A program made the position numbers and the translations under genes. The notes beneath the pieces are model-generated. The model worked only from the letters and a program-made list of their open reading frames with translations, was not told the DNA's origin and ran no database searches. This document shows, in pieces, positions 22,509-37,500 of a stretch of DNA of 64,000 bases. The stretch covers positions 7,387,221 to 7,451,220 of the forward strand of contig LR746270.1 of NCBI GenBank assembly GCA_902729315.2, read 5' to 3'. The stretch is from Spirodela intermedia (taxonomy: Eukaryota > Streptophyta > Magnoliopsida > Alismatales > Araceae). Positions within the stretch are counted from its first letter, which is position 1. Each line of letters opens with the position of its first letter.

Positions 22509-25500
22509 TCAACTGCGTGTAGACGAGATCTGGTACAACCTCACTCCAGCCCGATCATAAGAGCCCATGTATGGGAGCAGCTGCGATGGCGGCATCTCCT
22601 CGGTGATGTCAACGGCAGCAAGGTGGGCCCCACGGGCCAGCTCGAGGAAACAATGGAATGTCTCCACGTTCCTGATGACGACGGCTATGTAAGCGGCGGG
22701 TGCCTCCGACCTCCTCCTTGATTCGTTTCTCACTGGATCTTCCTCTCCGCAACCCGCAGGAGTCCCATCTCCTTCATGGAGATTCGATATGTGGGACCTC
22801 CTCGGCTTCAAGAGGAGGGATAAGACCCTCACTAGATGGGGCAGACACAGAGGATCGTAAATGATGTCTGCACCGACTCTGCAACAAGAGATCTGTGAGA
22901 AAGTTTACAACATTATCCCTCACCAACAAGAAAAAATAATAATAATAATAATAAAAAACGCATCTTATCATCTTGGATCCAATGCTTATGTTCTAACATG
23001 AGCCAGGGCTCAGCACCTGGCCTCTTTAATTTTCTCTTGGTTTGATTTCAGGGCCCCAAGCGTAGCGGCCAAATTGGGCCAGGCCTCCAAAAAATCATAC
23101 TTTCCATTAATGATTCACTGATTGAGAGGACAACAAGGCACTCACACAATGTCTGGATCGTAGCTTGTGATCTCCATTTCAGAAGCTACCTCCCATAACA
23201 GGTGTTTGCACTCCACCTGAAAGTTGCACCGGAACATAATAAAATTGATAAATGTAGTAACTGCTATCCACTTTGACTGTCGACTTCAGCTAAGGAGCTC
23301 CCTCCCAATGGCTCCTCGTGGAGCCAATTCATGAACGTCAGTCTATCAATCATGCCAGAGGAGGGATGATCTGGTGGGTGTAAGCTAGGGAGGGAGATGG
23401 CCCTTTGAAAACCCCATCGCTAGAAAATGTACAAGATGTTCCATTTACAACTTCTATACCTCCTGTGATTACCTCGTTGGAATTTCGAAGATGGTTGATT
23501 TCCAAATTGGCCTGCATGTTCTCCAACGTTGAGAGATCACCGTCAGTTAGTATCACCTGCATGTGACACAGGACCTTATAACTAGACATAATTGTAGCAA
23601 TTCAGAGTGTTGAAATAGAGTTTATATGTGATCCACTGAGGGCATCCAAAGAACGGATGACACAGAAGAGGAACGTAGTACTTTAAGCAACTACAGATTG
23701 ATAACATTAATCCAGAGGTGCGGTAAAATGGCTCACAAGTTCAGGCATAACTTCCGAAATATGTAATCAGCTAGAATCCCCACCAAAATGACCAAAATAC
23801 CGCAGATATCATAGACAGTGAATTTAATCATGAAATTTTAAAAATTCATAAATGATACTTTTCAAGTACCCAAAACATTACGTAGATGTAACTCGTTGAT
23901 TTAATGCACCACTTTTCTTTCGCTTGGACTCATCTAACATATTAAAATATCAGCATACACAACCCTTTACATCACAAGCCCTTTGTTAGAGTCCAAGAGA
24001 AAACAAAAGAAAAAAAATCTAAAGCACAGTGTTTTATCTGAAAAAAAACATAGAAGACAGCATTATAAACCATACAACACTAATGGTGCTAGAAAGTACA
24101 CGCAGAAAAGAAATTGTAGCAGAAGAGGTGCAATGAAATTACTATTTTATTCAAATTACAATACCTCCCAGACAGTTTACCTTTGAGGCTTTCACTTTGT
24201 TGAGGATGATACCGACCAAACCAACCCCTGCACCAAGCTGTAATGAACGCAGCAAATCCAAAAATATGTTGATTAAGTACTGAAGTCACAAGTTCTAAAT
24301 TTGCACGGCTAGAATCTGAAAATTATAAGCAATAAAACAATAAAAAATAAAATCCAACAGTAATATTCATAAAAATGAGAAAATAAATAAATTTATGGAT
24401 AATCAACATGATTTGGTATATTTAGTATTATTTGCTAATCCCATGCAACAAAAAACAGATGTAGTGAATGCTGCAAAAGCAAAAATATCAGTAATCACAC
24501 AGTAGAGTCAGCTACTAAGAAAACTCATTTTTCCCCCTCAGAATTAGGTGTGGGAAAGAACGTATTATTAGGAGTTCAGTTCTTAGTTCGACTGTTTCCT
24601 AGTCAGTTGGTTTGTTTCCTAGTTTGTCGGCTTTTCTAGTCATTAGGTGTATTCCTTGTTTTTTATCCCTGGTATTTGCATATAAAAATCATCTATGATG
24701 TGAATATGAGTTGAGTTTTTCTTCAGCATAGCTTCCTGGGGTTTGTACCACTGTTTAAGACACTAGGATTTGAATATGCAACAGCAAAAATAGTAAACCA
24801 TAGAAAAATCCAAAGATAATCTAAATATAAATGAGAAGAGAAAGAAAGCAAGGGCCAGAACATTAGAATTGCGAAGATAATCATCATGTCGTATTAAAAG
24901 AATTCTTCACAAACTCTATGCAAATCATTGGATTGCTTTTCCATAGTTCTGACAACCAATAAACACTAGTCATATAAGAGCAAAGTTAAAATTTCCTACA
25001 CGGAATGAGTTACTTATTTTAGGAGGATTTTCCACAAAAACTTAAGTTCAAGCCAAGTGGGTCAAAGGTGACAAGTTATAATCTGTGCTGTACAATCCAA
25101 CCTGATTTTCCCACTTCCAAAATCTGCAGCCAGAATAAACAGTGAAGTTTCAGAAATCTAATTCCTAAGAACTAAGGATCCATTTTGAACGAATTAAATG
25201 CATAGCAACTGCAACTGATACCAGATCCCAAATGCAATACCACTTCAAGTGGTAGAGCAAATGGACTCAGAATAATAAATGGGAAAAATTATGAGTCCCC
25301 CCCCCCAACCACCACCCTATGAACGCAAATAAATGCCTAAGGGACCAAAAAGAGAATTAACCATATTGGGACAAGGTACCATGATAAAGTATAAGTTTGG
25401 ACTGGTAGGGTCAAGAAAGAATTAGGAAGAATAAACTCTATGTACAGCTTATGCCAAAGAAGAAAAGGGTGAATCTCAAAGGAAAATTGCACAATGAGAT

Positions 25501-28500
25501 AGCAAACTGTATGGACACGTACTTTTCCATGTAACAAAAATGTATGCTTCTCATATAAAAGGAATGGAATCCCTTCAAGAAAGGGTTAATTTTCTACAAT
25601 GTCCAGGGTACGTTTGGGAGAAATAGAAAATATCATCAGAAAACAGAAATATCGAGTGTTTTTAATTGAATAAATAATAGCTTTAGAAGTTAAAATTTAT
25701 ACACAATCTTAGATTAAGAACTTTTTACAAATTAAAGCAGTCTGATCCTCGTGAATGGATAAAAAGGAATCTAAATTGGACAGGAGTGGTAAAAGGGATT
25801 TTTAATCGTTAGACAAGAGCAGCAAAACAGGATTTGTAATCTTCTGGCATAATAATGCATAGCATGCCCTAAGGAAAGAAAATTGTTCTCCACAGTCAAC
25901 AATAGGAGCAAACACTATCAAGCAAGATTATTTCCGCTTTAGCAGAAACCATAAACGGTGTCATAACTGATGGGAAATCTGGACTAATAACTTCAATCAA
26001 TGAAACAAACTGAAAACAAAAGGAACATAGTTCTTCATGTAGCATAAGCAGTGAGATGGTTTGACAGAATGAATCAGGTCTTTTGGATTTCAGGTTTTCG
26101 TAAAATAGTCACATAACGGGAGCGAAAATGCACACTTTACGATGATACAGGTATGATAACCATCTACAAAGTACCACGTAGCTATTTGATCAAGTAGGGA
26201 TTTTCTGGAAAGAGAGTTATCAGTGTATTGTCTTTAGACCTACTATTCTATTATAAAGCAGTAACTTTAATTTTCCACTTGTTGAGCCCAAGTTTGATCC
26301 AAGTTGAAATTCGGATATGAATTTTTAATGCTATCAAACATAAAAAATTTAGTGGAAGCCACAATTATCCCTAAGATCATGATCTACCAATCCAACTTCT
26401 ATGCATCCGACTATTAAAATCAGTCCCCCTTGCTAACGAAATATGTATACATATACATATATGTATAGCAAGAGAAAGACAGACACATATAGCCCAGTTC
26501 AGTTTGATGTGCTCATAATAACTCCCCAGCAGCGTCATGGACAGACCTCTAGTTTCACAGTTGTTGATGTGCATTTTGTAGTGCACCACTAGTTGCACTT
26601 TCTCGAATGCTTCCTACAGAGGACAAAAGAAGAGCAGCCTCATTTATGATCCTACACTGACATACCCTCCCCTTATTTTTACCAATATCCAAATGAGAAT
26701 CTTACACAATAATGCTTACGAGGCTACCAGTTAACCACTGAAGTAAAACATGATACTTTTACCAAGAACAAAGACATCCTCCCTGAATACCGTCCTTTTT
26801 AGTTATCCCCGCAATTTATAATCTGTTTTCAGGCTCAGACTGAGGACACGTCCCTAAGGACCAACGGTTTGTCAGCGAAATACTTGGCTCCAATAATTTC
26901 AACCCCATCCATTATATCTTCATGCCAGCCCAAATAACTGCTGAACTAGACCAAGGACAACTAACACCAGCTAACGTACCCCTGAACCAAAAGAACCCCT
27001 ATTTGGTTACACTGTTCCAATCCGTCTCATCTTTCAGGCAAAAAGCGTCCAGCTCTACATAAACAGAGGAAAAATAACTGCCACCAAAAAAGCCATATTT
27101 TCCCCGCTACAAGTATAGTGCCTTGTCATCTATAAAAGGTATGCTATTGCTTGGAGCATGGAAAGGATACAGCCAAAAACTTACACGGTGGTATATACAA
27201 TAGTAGACCAACTGTGTAGCCAACTCTATAGGTTTTTCTTAGTTTAGACCTGCTCAACAGGGATCCTCATAAACACAATTCTGAAAAGTATGAAGCTGTA
27301 TGTGCATAGAAAAAAAAGAGAAATTTACGAACCGACATAAGCAGCTTAGCAGGTTTCACCGGAAGTGCAACAGTGTGCCTCCGAAGAGTAAACAAAAACA
27401 AAGAATACAAAAAGACATCACATGAAAAGCAATAAAAGTTGAATACAACTCAATAAGCACATAGGTAACTAATGTCTCTGAGTACAAACCACAAGAAAAT
27501 TTTCTTTACCTCGAGACAGACTTTATTGCAAAAGAGATTTGGATAAGAAAGTATAAACTCTGACAAGAAAAGGCTTGAGGGCCAAATAGAACACCTAGAA
27601 AAAATAGAAGAATAAGAATTTACGGATCAATTACTGTATTTGAGATGAAGGCAAAAGACTCATTACATTTCCAGATGAAGGCAAAAGACTCATTACATTT
27701 CCAACAAATGGAGTGGAGCAATATTCATAACAGACATGACTGTTAAATTTAACACTCTTACCCGTCAACAGTTTTGATGACAAAGTTCCTTCACAGTCAC
27801 CAAGATGGCATTTGATCACAACAAACTACTGCTGTATCCTCCAAAATGTTTTGACAGCAACCATACCCACAGAAGCCATCAATAGAATATACCACTGGGC
27901 AGATTACTAATGCTAGAACCTAATATGCCAACTAAAGGGATACTCTTTCGCTATTCCTCCAGCAACTCTGTTAAACAGTGCCAACATTGAGAATCAGTAC
28001 TTTTGAGCGAGCGAACCTAAGCGAAGTCAAACCAACTTCACCATTCGGTTGTTGATAAACTCGTTCTTACTTTTATGAGCACAAAATGGTTTTCACAGTA
28101 CAGTCTGTTCACAATGGATAAGGACTCTGCCACCTTATCCATTGTCTTTCTTAGCTACCCTCACAGGATCTATCTCTACAGCTTGGTACTTGAGCTTGAA
28201 GCCAGTAATTATAGAACTCTGCCACCTTCCAAGAGGAATTAGACTTTGACATACTAACTTACAACCTACGAGGAAGAGTTTTCCTCCAGGAGAGCCAAGC
28301 TGCTTTCAATTTCATTTGGTTCCCTTCAGTAAATCACCCTGATCTACCTAAAGCGGTTCACTATGGATGTTTTTCTTTATCACACTGCTCAATGACATCA
28401 TGAGACTGATTCTTCCAAGGTTGGGGTGGTGGGCATGAACTCAATCGCCTATTCTACTGAGATCAAGAAGAGGGAATTAGCCGCACTAAAAAAAAAGCAT

Positions 28501-31500
28501 TTAAACAGTTTTTTCTGAAAACCAAATTATTCACAGATATGGAAAAAAAAATATAAAAGCAAAAAGAGGACTAAAATAGGGAAACAATGGATGAGAGTGA
28601 GCCCTCAGTTTCTGTTTGCATAAGCGACTTTGGATTGTTGCCACCCATTCAGCTCATGTCGCAGTTCTTTCGAAAGATGTCCACTCCTCAACTTCCAAGC
28701 AGCCCAAAAAATTGTTGATAGCATGAATAGCCACTATTCTCCCGGGTATTTATATTCAAGCCACCCATCATTCTATCAATCTCTAGACCTCATGAAAGAC
28801 ATACCAGTGCAATTGTGTGCATCTAAATATGACCTTGCATGTCAATAATATGCCAGAGTCGCCGTGAAGACAAACAATTCTTTCCAAGTGGTTGCTGCAC
28901 AAAATGCAACTTTTTTTTTGTTCTTATTGAAGTTTTTATTTCAATCCCATACAGAGTCACTTATGTGGAGTTTTTTCAATACCCCAATTTAATTGTTTAT
29001 AACTACCAACATAAACCTGTGCAAAAGGATCACGCCATGATTTTGCTCACCTCAAACTCTTGCCTCCCACCTTAGGTTGCAGAACATTTTGGTCTAAAAG
29101 TTAAGATAGATGCTAGTTTTCTTCCATTTTAGCTAGACTGCGCAAAGAACAACATCACTTGTTCTAGTTTCTTAAATATCTTTTTGATAACTTGTGTACC
29201 TCTCAGAATTTAGAGTCAATAAACTGTCCACGTTCCCATAATCCTTATGGAAGCTTAAAGAATCAAAATAATCACAAGTGAGCTTTCAAAAAATATGGCT
29301 CTCTATGGAGTCTCCAAAACGCAAAAATGGGAACCTGTAATGTGGCTGGTTACCCCTCTTAGAACACGTTCCACAGTATTTCCTTGTGGTAATGGACGCT
29401 CATACTAAGTTACTTTCGCCACATCTCCCACAACGTATGCAATAGAACCTGTGAAAATCTCGATCTACACCAACCCTCTTTTCTTCCTCGTTCTTCAGCA
29501 AGCCCTACACATCTGGATGAGAAACAGCCCCTTTCCTTCCTATTAATCCCTTTTTGTACACAAAATTCTTCCAATAGGAAATATTTTTCATAACGGAGTA
29601 TTTTTGAAAAAAGATTTTCCATGAGATTTCCGGAGCCTTTCGAATCTTAAATAATATATGAAGTAAGACTGACAATGCCACCTCGACATGATAATTCTCC
29701 CATAGAGAACATGACTTGGATTGTGCTGTCAGAAAATTTTAACGGTTGCTTGAGGATGACAATTACCAAGAGTTTTTGGTAATTAGACTTCTGTCTTCCC
29801 CATCTCAGTTGGCTGTGGTAAATGACAACTGAAACAAATCATCATGACATGGGAACAATCTAATGAATCACTGGATAAAATTCACTCAACTAATAACCAC
29901 TATATCGTGTACATGGGTTGGGTGGTAACCTTCACAAGGTGGGAAGATACCTCCTTTGGATAAAAAATATAGGATAAATGACTAAATCATGGTTGCTAAG
30001 CAATCAAGTTGAGCAATGGCAAGGGTAGAGTTTAAGAAAGATTGATTTTAAAAGAGGTCATCACATTACACTATATATCGTGCTAGTCTCATTTCAAGTT
30101 AGCTCAACCTCTTGACATGCAAAAGCTTTCCGAGGATAAAAATTGAAAATAATAAAATACATCCTATCCACGCATAAAGAATGTTATAGTATTTTTCCTC
30201 TGATCATTGGTAAGAAAAGAAATCAAAGTATCAGTAAACCTAACAGTTTTGGTCGACTCTTTTTACAAAGATGACAAGTGACAAAGCACTAGTAACTATA
30301 ATGAACAGTGCAGCAGCAATAAATCCGATAATATTTACAGTTTCAGAAACTCAACAGATTAATGGTTAAATCCTACCATGCTGTAATTTATCACAGTCTT
30401 AACTAGAGTCATTGAATGGGATATTTATTTGTTGGTAGCCTGGAGGCTTGATGAGAAAATCCACCAGCAGACATTACGCCTAATTCCCCACATACCATCT
30501 TCGGTTTACTTTACAAAGTTTAAAATTTAGCCATTATTTTTCCTGTGAACCTGAAAAGAATTAAGAAATGCTAAAGGCAACCATTCAAGCTGATAAAATT
30601 AGTTATTATTCATAAACATATTGAATAGTATAATAAAGGAAAAAAGATTGTGAATATTGACATACCCAGTATCTCCTTCTAGTATGTTAGATGAGCATTG
30701 TATTGGAACTACAAAGTTCACTGAACCTGACCCTTCATGAAAGCCTAGAAAAGTTTTAAAATAATGTCAAATGACATATATTAAAAGATAAAGAATGCCT
30801 AAGAAAAAAACAGCATGCGCCATTTGAACATACCATTTGAATAGAAGAAAGAAATGTTTTTGAAGTTTCTAGTACCATGCTTCAGTGAAAAGTCTTCCTA
30901 CAAAGACAATTTTTTTTTTATAAAAAAACCAAGGTAAGTGAGACAATAAATACCGTTTAAGAGAACTAACATCACATATTCAAGAAGCGATTAAAAATTA
31001 GGAATTGTAGCAGTTACTAGAACCATCAACCAGACTAATCTAGAGAATTATCATTTAATAACACATTTAATGGAAATACATTAATCTGAATCTACAATTT
31101 TTCCTTAAACAACAAGCTGAAAGAATTTAAGATTCACGTTAAGCCTCTAAGCAACTGGTTAAAAAAAGACCAGTCATGTTTTATGTGAAAGCAAAACATA
31201 TGGTAAAAAAAGTTCATAGTTTTCTCAACTTGAGAGCAAATACAATAGTTTAATAAGTCATCCACAAATATTTTGCATGTAATAGGGTTGGATCCTCTTC
31301 TCCAAGATTCAAACATATCTTTAATGACAGATTCTCAATTTAAGTAATATAAGACAAACATAAACGAATATGTAGACAACAAGATGCCAAATCATTATTC
31401 TACAAAAATAGGCATATACCAATTCAGAAGATGAACGAAGTAGAAATGCAGAGACAATGTTGATTAAAATTGAAGAGAAGAAATGAAATAAGGTGTTAGA

Positions 31501-34500
31501 AGATCTAAGTGTAATATTGTAAAGGACTAAGGGTACTATGGGAAAGTGCATCCAGTTCGTCCCTACTGAAGGGACATTAAAGGTGAATGAATAAGGCAGT
31601 TTCCGTGAAAAAAAGTTCTCCCCTCTGTCCTCCGTGACAGAGGTTTCTTCTCCATGTCATTGTTCTCAATGCATCCAGAATTCTCAACATAAGGTAAAGT
31701 GAGTTTCAAACAGAAGAGGTTATTATAACATCAACTCTTTATGAAGACTGAGCTTCAATGAAACCCTCCCGTAAAACAGAAATAAAGGACCAAAAGAACG
31801 AAAAAGAGGAAATGATCATCCTTGACCATGCCTATGCACGGCAAAAAACCAATGCTATTACTTTTGCTGCTCCACCTGATGCTCCCTGCGGTTGCCACTG
31901 ATAGACACTCCGCCAGTTACTACTTGTGCTTGTATGAAAAACAAGTGCTTATTATATACCTTTCTTCACTCTCTATTTCTATTTTGAATGGGGTTCTTCT
32001 GGGCTACCATATTTCCCAAGAATCTGTTGATTCCGGTCTGAAGTTGGATTAAGCAAGTACTTGACCTAAAAAGTTCCCTATTATGAAATGTTGGTTACTA
32101 AAACCTTTTAGGTGACCAGGACGACACTCCACTATCCAACCATTAAACCTTGGCTGATATAGGCTTTAAGGTGGTCAAGACAATTGCCCAACACTTTTGC
32201 TTAGAATATCAAACATAATTTGTTAATAAAAAATAGTAGCATAAGACAAGGACAACCAAGAAGTGAAAATTTGCCATTAGATTTGGTGCAGAAAAGAAAA
32301 AGAACAAGGTAAAAATAAAAAGATGCACCAAAGCCCAATAAATAACTGGAGATTAAAGCATCAACATAAGAGGATAATGTAGGCTATCCAATAGTTATAA
32401 ATTAGTAGTGCATCTATGTATTAATATCTTATATATAAATGTTAATTAATAGGTAGAGAATATAATTATGCATGTGTTACCGACTCATTATGACATTTAT
32501 AATATTTTATCATTTAAGTCATAATATATATTATTTTATTATTTTATTTATATTATGAAACTAACCCTACTTGACTTTTATAAAGTCTAGTGGTGATTTT
32601 CTCATATTTTTTTGATAATTATTTAATTGCAAGAACTTAAGTAAACTCTTACTATGAGTTGAAAGTAATAAAAGAAATCTAAATTTTCAATCCAAAGAAA
32701 AACTCAAGTTTTATGGAAAGGACTGACCTAATATGTTTATAGGCCTAAGAGAGAGCATCACCTTAACTTAACCCATTTGAATCTAAAAGGGTTATCAAGA
32801 GATGAATTCTAAGCCACCCATCTTAGTGCCACCCTCATGGAAGAATTTGGGCTATCCATCAAGAGAGCTGATTGTTAATCTTAATCATCTATTAGAGGGA
32901 CTTAATTCTCGAGAAAATTAAGGCATCTTGCCCCCCTCTTGGAGAGCACTCTTTAGCTCTCTGTCTAGCAGTGGCTAGCCGAAAAAATAAGAGGAAAATC
33001 AAGACTTGGTCAATGACATTCTTATTGACCTGGTCAAAAAACAAAATCAATAACCCACATTACGTTTCTACTATACATACGAAGAAAACAAAATAAAAGG
33101 TAGGAAACAAAAAAAAAATTCAATATAACTCACAAGTAACTAATAATCCAAAATGTAACAAAATTTCTTTGAAAAATATTAGAAACTATGGGACATCAAC
33201 CACCTTGATTGGGGAGATATAGTTCGCATAAATTTCATATAAATCTTCCAAAACTGAATTCCCACTGGATTCTGCACTAGAAATAAGCTTCTTCAAGATA
33301 TTTTTGGTATATCCACGGCTAGATGCACAATTTTTGCTCATCTAAAAAAATAAGCAAGAAAGTAATGTGGTCAGCATAAGCCACTCCTCAGAAAACTGAA
33401 AGAAGTAACTCTGATTTTACAAAAGGTTTAAAATTTCATAATTCATGGAAATAAAGATGAAAGTTATCTGAAGCACTATTATTTTGAAAGGCAAAAGATA
33501 CCACAATGAAACACCAGTACTGTTGATAGAAGCATTGTCTCCAATGTGCCATGGCAAGGGTGACAAAAAAGAATAAAGGCCATCATGAGTAAACCTGTTA
33601 GCTAGCACGTGTCCAACAGGAAATAAAAGGCCACATGTTGAGCTTATTAAACTCTTTTCCATAGCTATATACACTAATAAAAAATTAACCATCCGAAGAT
33701 GATTCCTCAATTATCTGAATGAGTAAAAGGCTACAAAATTCTTCTCGAATAGTGCCATAAAATTTTACAATAATCCAGCAGTAAGGCCTTCCTCTAGCAA
33801 GTGGTGTCGGATAATGAAGGATTGGGAGCACACATGAGTTTGATACGGACTAGAATTGTATCAAGGGAGGATGTGTGATGCTGTGTTGTCCTGCTTGCCA
33901 CAATATATTTTGCCTTTCTTAAGAATTTCTATATTAATGACTAAGGAATCATAGTAAATTCTCTGGGGATTTATGGATGAGAGAAGGGGAAGCTGAAGAA
34001 TGGCACTGGTGAAGCAATAGCTTTGGGAGGACACAAGCTCTGTCTGCAATGATGTTAAAAATACCAGGTGGAGGATAGGACACTGCAGTTAGAAGAAATA
34101 AGCAGGGAAAGGAGATCAGAAAGCTTACATATTTTTTACCCTTCCCAAAGGATCTTGTGCCCAACCCAGATGGCAGCCACTTGGAGTTCAAGTGATCTCC
34201 ACTTATAAATTCATAGCTGATATATTGGTAATTCCAAATACATTGTGGCAGTCTAGGTTTGTTCATAGAGATATGTTACGAACCTCCTGAGATTTGGGCA
34301 AATGTATGCCCAAATCCTACCTTAGAAGTGGCTCTACTCACGGAATTAACACTTCTCTTGTATTGGAGAACCGGACAAAAGAATGAACAATAGGAAATGG
34401 AAAGACAGTAGAAGGTTTGCAGACAATAGGAAGAGTTCTTGAGGTCAGATCGATCCTCAAGAACAGGAGAGCCTGAATCGGATCTCCCCAAGGACAGATC

Positions 34501-37500
34501 TCCCGCTTCACTCCTCTGTTTTTCCCCCCCTTCTTATTTCGGGCCTCTTCTGTATTTATAGGCTCTAATACATTATTCTATGATGGTCCCTCTCAACATG
34601 GGGGTCTAGGCCACCTTTAATAGACAACAGTTGGCTTCGTAACTTTACTTCCCCTCATGAGTTTCACCTTGTCCACAAGGTGAGATATAAAGAATTGTTG
34701 AAGGAATGTTAATACTATCATCCATGATGATTCAAATTCTGGAAGATGTTTCCATGAAACTAATATCTCCAAGCTTGAGGAGTCGACGTGTGATATTTTA
34801 TTCCATCTGGAATTAGTACCTATTCTTGATCTTCTGATAGTGTGGGGAGAATTAGTTGACTTCTATTGTCTATTCTAAGTGTCTTCATGAGCTGGGATAT
34901 ATGGAACATTGGATGAATAGCTAAATGGTCTGATAATTAGAGTTTGTATGTCACTAGTCCAATTCTTTCAATAATAGGATACGAATCAAAATAGTGAGGA
35001 TTTAACGTTTCGTTTTCCTTTTTTGCCAAATATCTCATCAGATATGATTTGATCTTGAGAAATACCAACTCACCTACTTCTAATTCAACTTCTCTATAAA
35101 GCTTATCTATATTAAACTTCATCATCACTTGTGCTTTGTGCAAGTTGAATTTTAGAATCTTGAAGATAACATCTTGTTTTGAGAGCAGTTGATCTATAGC
35201 ATTGAGGGTGAAGGAGATGTCTCATATTTGATAAGTTTTGATGGTTCCCTACAATATGCTACTCGAAAAGGAGTCATTTTAATAAAAATTGATAAAAGAT
35301 ATTATAACTATATTTTGCCCAATGAAACCATAATTTCCACTATTTCAACTTATCAAATACCACACATCTCAGATAATTTTCTAAGCATATGTTGACTACT
35401 TCAACCTGTCCATCTGTTTGAGGGTATTAAGAAGAGCTGAATTTGAGTTCAGTCCCATGTAGTGTGTAGCTCACGGCAAAATGCACTTAAGAATATTCAT
35501 CCCCTGTTGGAGACCACTATCTTTGAAAACCCCGAAGAGCCTTAAAATTTCCTTGATGAATACTTAAGCGACCTCTTTGATTGAGAATGGATAATACAAA
35601 GCAATAGCTATACTTAATCTATCCACTACGACTAATATTATATTCTCATATGATTTGGGCAAGCCTTCAATGAAATTCATTGAGGGTCTTCCCATATTTG
35701 TGTAGGTATAGATAATGATTGCAGAAATCCAACTAGTGATAATGAAGAAGATTTACACCACAAGCAAGTAGTGCAATAAATTGTTAATATGTGCCTTTAT
35801 ATCTCTCTTCATTCCTTGCTAATAGAATTGTTGCGAAATTCTATGATGTCTTTTGAAAGTAATGACTAGGGCTCTAGTATTAGCATTATTGACTTGTGCT
35901 TCTCCTAACTGATAGAATGCATCTTCTCTTAATAATTGTGTTAGTGGCCATGCAATCGAAGCATAGTTAATAATAAATCCTTTGTAATATCCAATGAGCC
36001 CTAGGAACCCATGGAGTTTCTTAAGATTTCTAAGAATCAGCTAATTAATCATAGCAGATATCTTTCCTTATCGACTTCTACTCCTTCTGTCGACACCTAG
36101 TGGCCCAAATACTCTAATTTACTTTCTCCAAATCTACATTGCTTAACATTTATATGAAGAGAATTTCAAAGAGAATAAAGAACACATTTCTCATATGACG
36201 CAGATGTTAAGCAGCCATGACCCTATACACAAATATATCATAAAAAGAAAAAACCAATATGAACTGCCTCAAGTGATGTTGAAATATTTGGTTCATAAGT
36301 GATTGAAAGGTTGCTAGTGATTTGATAATCCTAAAGGCATAACTTTAAATCAAGTTACATCTTCCCTTTTCATTCTAATATGATAATATCTTGATTTTAA
36401 ATCAAGTTTTGAAAAATTGATTTCCCATGTAACTCATCTAGTAGCTCATCTACTATTGGAATATGGTATCAATTAGTAACTGTAGCTCTGTTCAACACGT
36501 TATAATCTATACAAACTCTCCATCCACCATCCTTTTTCTTGACTAATAATACAAGGTTTGCATAAGGAATGACTATGCGAAGGTTGTATGACCTTTGTTG
36601 ATATGAGTTCTTAGACTAGTTCTCAATCTCATTCTTCTGGAAATGAGAGTATTTGTAAGGTCTCAAGCTAGTAGGTTTTCTTCTAGGTAATAGATGAATG
36701 GCATGGTCAATAGGGTACTCAGGTGGCATTCTTGTCAATGCTTCAAAACCTTGGGAAATTTTTGTTTTAGACTAATTTCTAGATCATTAGGTGCATTAGT
36801 GTCTTTATTTAAATATGATACAATTCGACCATATATGCATTGCTACTCTTAAGTTCATTCCCTCCTTTTCTTGGTAACGTACTGATTTTTGTGATACTAG
36901 GATCCCCTTTGAAAATGTGAATTTTGGCTCCTATCATGAATCTCATTATGAAATTCTCATAGTTAGAAAGGATCCACCCTAGAGTTCTTAACCACTATAT
37001 ACCTAAAATCACATCCATGCCACTCAATTCCAACAGTAAGAAATCTTGTACTATTAATACACCTTACGCATAGAGAGAAATAGCCTTGCAAATTATTGCT
37101 CTTGCCACTATGTTTCTGTAACCCATAACTATATTGTAGCCATTTAACTTCTCCATTTATAAGGATAAGTTGTCAATTATTTTGGTGCAAAAGAAATTGT
37201 GACTTACCGTCCTGTCAATGAGTATAGACACCTCAATGTCATAAATTTTTCCCTAAAGTTTCACAGTCCCTTGTTGAGTAATTCCCATGACTAAATTTAA
37301 AGACACATGTGTAGTGAAGGCATTCTCATCTGTGTTGGATATGGCCTGATCAAACAGTTCCCACCCTTTGTCAGTGTTGCCATCCTTTACACTTTTTTGC
37401 TCTTCATCCACAATAATAATATACCTTTCTTTTTTACAGTGATACCCTGGAGTGAATTTTTCATTGCAATAATAGCAAAGTTTTTTATTTCTTCTTTTTG

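Noticed and set aside
28630-29075. Two plus-strand frames of 72-78 codons
   Set aside because: They lie in an intron of the minus-strand methyltransferase, with no domain and no splice-compatible neighbours.
31822-32052. 76-codon plus frame with a hydrophobic start that looks like a signal peptide
   Set aside because: Isolated and antisense within a methyltransferase intron, without homology I recognise. Likely chance.
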